DNA from: Oscillospiraceae bacterium
GTDB taxonomy: Bacteria > Bacillota > Clostridia > Oscillospirales > Acutalibacteraceae
Assembly: GCA_902774165.1 (NCBI GenBank)
Contig: CACYHJ010000177.1
Location: 1 to 5,812 of the forward strand
Direction of reading: 5' to 3'
Length of the DNA: 5,812 bases
Every line of letters begins with the position of its first letter. Position 1 is the stretch's first letter. Below the pieces are notes generated by a model, which ran no database searches, had not been told where the DNA came from, and saw nothing but the letters and a program-made list of their open reading frames with translations. Positions 1 through 3,393 of this stretch are shown here, in pieces. A program made the translations under genes and the position numbers.

Positions 1-91
1 TTTTTCTTTCTTCGGAAATGAGTATGTGAAAAATCTCAGAGTCATGATCGACGACGGCGGAAATATCTCGCTGACGATGGAAAGCCCGTAA
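1..91 (+). CDS. 3' end of an unrecognised protein-coding gene (partial)
   Basis: An open frame runs from the window edge to a TAA at 89-91. It gives 29 C-terminal residues that include GNEYVKNLRVMIDDGG and end in SLTMESP. The alternating hydrophobic and polar residues would suit the last beta strands of a domain, but I do not recognise the family. Support is limited to the open frame, codon use similar to the neighbours, and the hairpin terminator that follows about 60 bases later in the same direction. The start and most of the gene are outside the window. It converges on the aminotransferase gene. Confidence 0.55.
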   Translation, partial: FSFFGNEYVKNLRVMIDDGGNISLTMESP

Positions 92-142
92 ACGGACGGG
101 GGCCTGTTAACATTCCGCAATAAAACACGTTCTTCGCCGATG

Positions 143-178
143 AAAAAGGGATCCCCGCCGGAACGGGGATCCTCTTTC
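143..178. terminator. Bidirectional rho-independent terminator between convergent genes
   Basis: A perfect 9-bp stem, GGATCCCCG (149-157) with CGGGGATCC (164-172), closes a 6-base loop. On the minus strand it is followed directly by CTTTTTC, and on the plus strand by TCTTTCTGCTTT. It lies between the stop codon of the partial + strand gene (91) and the stop codon of the minus-strand aminotransferase (257). It therefore probably ends transcription from both sides, more strongly for the minus strand because the T-run there is unbroken. Confidence 0.85.
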
Positions 179-256
179 TGCTTTATCATGCCTGAACGGG
201 CCGTTTGCCGTCATGACGGCGCGGAACCGGCAGTGCCCGGACGTACAGACGGGCGC

Positions 257-1447
257 TTACGCCTCAAACGTCTCGAACGCCGTTCTGAAGGCGGGGATGG
301 AGCGGCGGATCATCTCTCCGCTGACGCAATAGGAGATGCGCAGGAATTTCTTGCAGCCGAAGGACTCTCCGGGCACCAGCAGAAGATCATACTTTTTTGC
401 GTGGGCGCTGAAGACGTTGCCGTCGCCGCCGGGGGCTTCCACAAACATATAGAACGCGCCCTTCGGGTAGACACATTTGTAGCCGATCTCCGTCAGCGCC
501 TGATACAGAAGATTGCGGTTTTCGATATACTCCTCAAGATCCGGGCGGACGGCGGCGCACCGCTCGATCACCTGCTGCAGCAGCGAGGGGGCGCAGACGT
601 AGCCGCAGATCCGCGCGGCGCCGGCAATGGCGGCGTAAAGCCGCTTCGCGTCCTCCGCCTCGTCGGGCACCAGAACGTAGCCGATGCGCTCGCCGGGCAG
701 GGACAGGGATTTCGAATAAGAGTAGCATACCACCGTGTTCTTATAATACAGCGGCGGGAAGGGGACGCGCTCGCCGTCGTAGACCAGCTCTCTGTAGGGC
801 TCGTCTGAGATCAGATAGACCGCGCGGCCGTTTTCCTCTGATTTTTTCTCCAGCAGCGCGGCGAGTTTTTCAATCGTTTCCGCGGAATAAACCGTGCCGG
901 AGGGATTGTTGGGGGAGTTGATGATCACCGCGGCTGTTTTTTTGCCGACGGCGCTTTCCAGCGCGTCAAAGTCGATCTGGAACTGCGCCTCGTCGGCGGG
1001 GACCACGACGCATTTCCCGCCGTTCGCTTCGATAAAGCAGCGATACTCCGGGAAAAACGGCGCGATACAGACGATTTCGGCTCCCGGCTCCGCAATCAGC
1101 GCGCGCAGCGTCGAAACCAGGGATGCGGCGGCACCGCAGGAGATATACAGGTTCGCCGGGGTATAGGCGGTTCCGAACCGGGCGTTCAGATCGTCTGCGA
1201 TCGCCCGGCGCGTTTTTTCGCTGCCCTGGGCGCTGGTGTAGCCGTGAACCGCCGTGGACGGCACGGAATTCACTATATCAACGATGGCGTCGTTGACCTC
1301 TTTCGGCGCCGGGACGCTGGGGTTGCCGAGGCTGAAGTCATAAATGTTTTCTCTTCCGACGACTTTTGCCCGTTCGTTGCCGTATTCAAACAGATCGCGG
1401 ATCACGGAACGGTTCGAGCCGAGGGTGTACATGCGGTCGGATATCAT
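257..1447 (-). CDS. Pyridoxal phosphate-dependent aminotransferase, class I/II (aspartate aminotransferase fold)
   Basis: A 396-residue cytoplasmic fold-type I PLP enzyme that should transfer an amino group between an amino acid and a 2-oxo acid. Using the start at 1447, the visible landmarks are: GNPS near 41-44, Tyr70 in HGYTSAQG, the GAAAS phosphate loop at 105-109, SPNNPSG at 178-184 (Asn181), DEPY at 215-218 (Asp215 holds the PLP ring nitrogen, Tyr218 its O3'), SYSKS with the Schiff-base Lys246, Arg254 in GERIGY (phosphate contact), and Arg370 in FLRISY (substrate alpha-carboxylate). The Lys-to-Arg spacing of 8 matches aspartate aminotransferase (Lys258/Arg266). All key residues are present and the length is normal. 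An ATG at 1465 is in frame, but the AGGAGA at 1455-1460 lies inside that extension and 7 bases before the ATG at 1447, so the shorter start is preferred. It follows the membrane glycosyltransferase gene by 51 bases and is probably co-transcribed with it. The amino acid used cannot be told from the sequence. Confidence 0.93.
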   Translation of the reverse strand: MISDRMYTLGSNRSVIRDLFEYGNERAKVVGRENIYDFSLGNPSVPAPKEVNDAIVDIVNSVPSTAVHGYTSAQGSEKTRRAIADDLNARFGTAYTPANLYISCGAAASLVSTLRALIAEPGAEIVCIAPFFPEYRCFIEANGGKCVVVPADEAQFQIDFDALESAVGKKTAAVIINSPNNPSGTVYSAETIEKLAALLEKKSEENGRAVYLISDEPYRELVYDGERVPFPPLYYKNTVVCYSYSKSLSLPGERIGYVLVPDEAEDAKRLYAAIAGAARICGYVCAPSLLQQVIERCAAVRPDLEEYIENRNLLYQALTEIGYKCVYPKGAFYMFVEAPGGDGNVFSAHAKKYDLLLVPGESFGCKKFLRISYCVSGEMIRRSIPAFRTAFETFEA

Positions 1448-1454
1448 GGAATAT

Positions 1455-1460
1455 TCTCCT
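1455..1460 (-). promoter_or_regulatory. Ribosome binding site fixing the aminotransferase start
   Basis: On the minus strand the bases read AGGAGA inside AAAGGAGAATATTCC, placed 7 bases before the ATG at 1447. This site lies within the six-codon extension that begins at 1465, so it supports the downstream start. Confidence 0.85.
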
Positions 1461-1498
1461 TTCATCGGCGGCTTTTGACGCGCGGTTTCCCGGCGGGC

Positions 1499-2827
1499 TC
1501 AGGCGGAGACGGCGAGGTTCTTTCTGTCCGGCAGGAAGAAGGACCGCAGCGATTTCCCGCTTTTCAGGGCAGCCGCGAAATTGATGACGCAGTCAAAGCA
1601 GAGCACCAGGAACGTCAGCTGGACGACCGGCGTCATAATGACGAGATTCAGGTTTGGGACGGACGTTCTGTTCAGCAGACGGAACAGCCAGTCCATCGTC
1701 GCCGGCTTGAAGTACCAGAAGCAGGGAAGCGGCAGCAGGAGCAGACAGAACAAAACGAAATATCCCCAGTCGAAGGTTCTTTTTTTGTTGTCGGCCGAGA
1801 GAAAAACGACAAAGGGGATGATAAAAAATACAAGAGAGTATACGGAAGCCACCAGTCGCAGATTTACCGCAATATACGCAAGAAGCGCGAGCTTCTGCCA
1901 TTTCTTCGGCGCGAGAAACACCATGAATGCGGCGATCAGGCAGGTGACGATCTCCGCGATCACGGCGACCGTCTTTCCGCCGCCCAGCTGTGTGACAAGC
2001 CCGGTGATGCTGACGATGGAGAAGGACTGTCCCCACTTGTTCTCCGCGGCGTAGGCGGCGAGATTTTTGAAATAATCCAGAAGGCCGACGCCGTGATAAA
2101 GGAAGCCCGGCAGAATGAACAGAACAAGGAAATAGATCAGGGTTTTCAGCGCGGCTTTATAGCGCTTCTGCTGTACGAGCAGCAGGAGGAAAACGATCGG
2201 GTAGAATTTCAGCGCCGCGCCGAAGGCGAAAACGATATAGCTCAGATTTCGTATCGCAGCGGACTTGCTGTCGTTGAAAAAGGCGAAAAACGCGGTGCAG
2301 ACCATCGCCGGCACAATGATGTTGCCGCGTTCCACTGCATAGAATAACGGGTAGATGAAAATGAATCCGAAAGACAGAACCGTCGCCAGCGCTTTGTTTT
2401 TCTCACCCTGCAGATAATTCTTAATTATAAACGAAAGAGAAATAATGCAGATCAGCATGAAGACAAAATACAGCACAATCGCCTGCTGGTTGGACTGCAT
2501 GGAATACCGTTTCGCGAAGGGGGTTGCCGCCACGTCGGGTGACATCATGCGGGAAAGCAGATGAAACAACAGGCTCGCCAGCGGGGTCAGCGTTGCGCCT
2601 TTGGAATACACGTCAAAATCGCTGGCGTCCCGGATGGAATTGAAGAAATCCATAAAGAAATCCTTATGCACCGAATCATCCGCATGGAACAGTGTTTGTG
2701 TGAAGGTCGCGCCTCGCGTGATCAACGCCATAACCAGCATCGACGCAAGACACAGTCCGAACACGATAAAGAAAGCAAGGATAAAAACAGACTCTCTGTC
2801 TTTTTTCCCTGCGCCGATTCTTTTCAT
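1499..2827 (-). CDS. Polytopic membrane glycosyltransferase, GT87/DUF2029-like
   Basis: A membrane protein of 442 residues from the preferred start, with about ten to eleven hydrophobic segments (roughly 14-36, 113-135, 146-165, 170-185, 196-217, 229-245, 284-306, 311-326, 328-344, 353-371 and 395-419). Between the first two lies a large, probably extracytoplasmic loop with an acidic-aromatic stretch, DFFMDFF, at 56-62. That is where GT-C transferases such as PimE carry the catalytic aspartate. The segments ERGNIIVP (166-173) and ALKFYPIVFLLLL (from about 205) are typical of GT87/DUF2029 proteins. These use a polyprenyl-phosphate-linked sugar to glycosylate an envelope lipid, glycan or protein outside the membrane; the acceptor and sugar here are unknown. 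The protein has a basic cytoplasmic N-terminus and a charged C-terminus. It is the first gene of a minus-strand unit with the aminotransferase. A longer reading frame begins with GTG at 2890, but that lies upstream of the predicted transcription start. ATG at 2836 (three bases after the Shine-Dalgarno) is an alternative start giving 445 residues. Confidence 0.82.
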   Translation of the reverse strand: MKRIGAGKKDRESVFILAFFIVFGLCLASMLVMALITRGATFTQTLFHADDSVHKDFFMDFFNSIRDASDFDVYSKGATLTPLASLLFHLLSRMMSPDVAATPFAKRYSMQSNQQAIVLYFVFMLICIISLSFIIKNYLQGEKNKALATVLSFGFIFIYPLFYAVERGNIIVPAMVCTAFFAFFNDSKSAAIRNLSYIVFAFGAALKFYPIVFLLLLVQQKRYKAALKTLIYFLVLFILPGFLYHGVGLLDYFKNLAAYAAENKWGQSFSIVSITGLVTQLGGGKTVAVIAEIVTCLIAAFMVFLAPKKWQKLALLAYIAVNLRLVASVYSLVFFIIPFVVFLSADNKKRTFDWGYFVLFCLLLLPLPCFWYFKPATMDWLFRLLNRTSVPNLNLVIMTPVVQLTFLVLCFDCVINFAAALKSGKSLRSFFLPDRKNLAVSA

Positions 2828-2839
2828 ATCGCGCATCTG

Positions 2840-2847
2840 CCTCCTTA
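2840..2847 (-). promoter_or_regulatory. Strong ribosome binding site for the GT87-like gene
   Basis: The minus strand reads TAAGGAGG, a near-perfect anti-16S match. The ATG at 2836 is only 3 bases downstream and the ATG at 2827 is 12 bases downstream. Neither spacing is ideal, so the exact start is uncertain by three codons, but starts further upstream are excluded because the site would lie inside the coding region. Confidence 0.8.
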
Positions 2848-2880
2848 CGGTAAAGTAGTAATAATCCATAATAATATTGT

Positions 2881-2909
2881 ATTTTATCACACCGGCGCAT
2901 AATTTGCAA
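2881..2909 (-). promoter_or_regulatory. Sigma-A type promoter for the GT87-like/aminotransferase unit
   Basis: On the minus strand a TTGCAA -35 box (2904-2909) is separated by exactly 17 bases from a TAAAAT -10 box (2881-2886). Transcription would start near 2874, giving an untranslated leader of about 40 bases before the ribosome binding site. This places the in-frame GTG at 2890 upstream of the transcript, another argument against the long reading frame. Confidence 0.75.
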
Positions 2910-2955
2910 TATTTTTTTGCCGCCGGGGCAGGTTATTTTCCGTTAATTCCCGTGT

Positions 2956-2975
2956 TTTTTTGTGATTTTTTGTGA
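2956..2975 (+). repeat. Two tandem 10-base repeats, TTTTTTGTGA
   Basis: TTTTTTGTGA occurs twice back to back (2956-2965 and 2966-2975), a spacing of one helical turn. The core TTTTGTGAT returns at 3112-3120. The pair starts 46 bases upstream of the -35 box of the minus-strand promoter. It could be a regulator site or an A/T-tract UP-like element, or a simple slippage product in AT-rich DNA. Confidence 0.5.
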
Positions 2976-3051
2976 TTATGCCGCAGACGGTCCCGGCGAC
3001 GGTTTTGTCCTTTTTGTATGAGAACAGGTAAAAATGCCGCAAGTTTAAAAA

Positions 3052-3073
3052 ATATTAACACATAAGACATAAA
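3052..3073 (+). repeat. Left arm of an intergenic inverted repeat
   Basis: The arm reads ATATT, six variable bases, then TAAGACATAAA (3063-3073). The same arrangement occurs on the opposite strand at 3289-3310. The 11-base core is identical, ATATT is identical, and the six bases between differ in all positions. The arms bracket the small ORF and hairpin region. Confidence 0.5.
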
Positions 3074-3135
3074 TAATTCATCAAAGGTTTTGTCGAATGG
3101 TGTATATTACATTTTGTGATGTGTTTTGCGTATAT

Positions 3136-3234
3136 TCATGCATAATATGCAGATCCGCAGCCGCGGATCCCCCGCATCACCGCTTGCGCCGCGCGGCGGA
3201 ACAGGCGACTGAATCTGACGATATCTTTTTTCAT
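3136..3234 (-). CDS. Possible small cationic peptide gene, 32 residues (hypothetical)
   Basis: An ATG at 3234 opens a 32-codon frame to a TGA at 3136. The minus strand upstream reads GGGGAAGAGGGGATT, putting a GAGG five bases before the ATG. The peptide starts MKKDIVRFSRLFRRAAQAV and ends GCGSAYYA. It holds six Arg, two Lys and one Asp, with a net charge near +7. Arg7, Arg10, Arg14, Arg21 and Arg24 fall on one side of a helix that would put Ile5, Phe8, Phe12, Val19 and Ile23 on the other. This span is about 57% GC, against about 28% just outside it, as expected of coding DNA or structured RNA here. I do not recognise a family. No convincing minus-strand promoter is visible, and hairpins overlap the frame, so a structured RNA is an alternative. 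An in-frame extension to 3342 would read through the long hairpin and lacks a ribosome binding site. Confidence 0.3.
   Translation of the reverse strand: MKKDIVRFSRLFRRAAQAVMRGIRGCGSAYYA
3152..3169. other. Short GC-rich hairpin inside the intergenic island
   Basis: GATCCGC (3152-3158) and GCGGATC (3163-3169) form a perfect 7-bp stem around AGCC. It is not followed by a T-run on either strand, so it is not a terminator. It overlaps the 3' end of the possible small ORF. Together with the GC-rich palindrome CGCCGCGCGGCG at 3187-3198 it gives the island strong potential for RNA structure. Confidence 0.45.
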
Positions 3235-3250
3235 AATCCCCTCTTCCCCT

Positions 3251-3291
3251 AAGTCCGGACCCGATAACTTGTTATCGGGTCCGTGACTTTT
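3251..3291 (+). terminator. Long stable hairpin, terminator-like on the + strand
   Basis: CGGACCCGATAAC (3256-3268) and GTTATCGGGTCCG (3271-3283) are perfect complements separated by TT. After a single bulged T at 3284 the stem continues with AAGTC (3251-3255) against GACTT (3285-3289). That gives about 18 base pairs, probably with a CTTG loop in RNA. On the + strand it runs into TTTTA, a short T-tract. No + strand gene upstream of it is recognised. It may therefore end a small RNA, insulate the GH95-like promoter at 3324, act as leader structure for the minus-strand small ORF, or be a palindromic protein-binding site. Confidence 0.5.
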
Positions 3292-3310
3292 ATGTCTTAA
3301 CATGAAATAT
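3289..3310 (-). repeat. Right arm of an intergenic inverted repeat
   Basis: Read on the minus strand this is ATATT, six variable bases, then TAAGACATAAA (core at 3289-3299), matching the left arm at 3052-3073 in inverted orientation. No clear target-site duplication is visible outside the arms, although AT-richness makes one hard to judge. Confidence 0.5.
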
Positions 3311-3323
3311 TGTAAAAATAATG

Positions 3324-3352
3324 TTGTAAATCCGATTTGCATATGTTATAAT
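3324..3352 (+). promoter_or_regulatory. Sigma-A promoter of the GH95-like gene
   Basis: TTGTAA (3324-3329) and a perfect TATAAT (3347-3352) are separated by exactly 17 bases. Transcription should begin near 3359, leaving a leader of about 35 bases, too short for a riboswitch. The -35 box forms part of a TTGTAAA that is also present 14 bases upstream at 3310-3316, so a regulator reading TGTAAA half-sites could overlap the promoter. Confidence 0.85.
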
Positions 3353-3379
3353 AGCAGAGAATATGAGAAATTATACTTC

Positions 3380-3384
3380 GGAGG
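3380..3384 (+). promoter_or_regulatory. Ribosome binding site fixing the GH95-like start
   Basis: GGAGG directly abuts an in-frame ATG at 3385, which leaves no room for initiation there. The next ATG at 3394 sits 9 bases downstream, a normal spacing, and is taken as the start. Confidence 0.85.
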
Positions 3385-3393
3385 ATGATATTT

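Larger units (their letters stand above)
2910..3135. other. AT-rich intergenic stretch without a supported gene
   Basis: Part of the intergenic space between the divergent GT87-like and GH95-like genes. It is AT-rich (about 28% GC over 3061-3135) and has no reading frame with a credible ribosome binding site on either strand; the two tiny + strand frames at about 2978 and 3034 lack one. It holds a tandem TTTTTTGTGA repeat (2956-2975), a further TTTTGTGAT at 3112-3120, and one arm of an inverted repeat at 3052-3073. Confidence 0.6.

Noticed and set aside
207..220. Perfect 14-base palindrome GCCGTCATGACGGC after the aminotransferase stop
   Set aside because: It has no T-run and no loop, so it is not a terminator. 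A palindrome of this length in GC-rich DNA may be chance, and the hairpin at 149-172 explains termination better.
140..808. 222-codon + strand open frame opposite the aminotransferase 3' end
   Set aside because: It begins inside the terminator region without a ribosome binding site and is the antisense shadow of a well-supported enzyme gene.
1244..2347. 367-codon + strand open frame across the aminotransferase and GT87-like genes
   Set aside because: It overlaps two genes with strong motifs in antisense, and its composition (Arg, Glu, Gln, Asp) is the mirror of hydrophobic codons in the membrane protein.
2825..2890. GTG start at 2890 for the GT87-like gene
   Set aside because: The AAGGAGG site lies inside this extension and the predicted transcription start (about 2874) is downstream of it.
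3136..3342. 68-codon minus-strand frame extending the small ORF upstream
   Set aside because: The extra 36 codons run through the long hairpin, lie in AT-rich promoter DNA and have no ribosome binding site; only the start at 3234 is supported.
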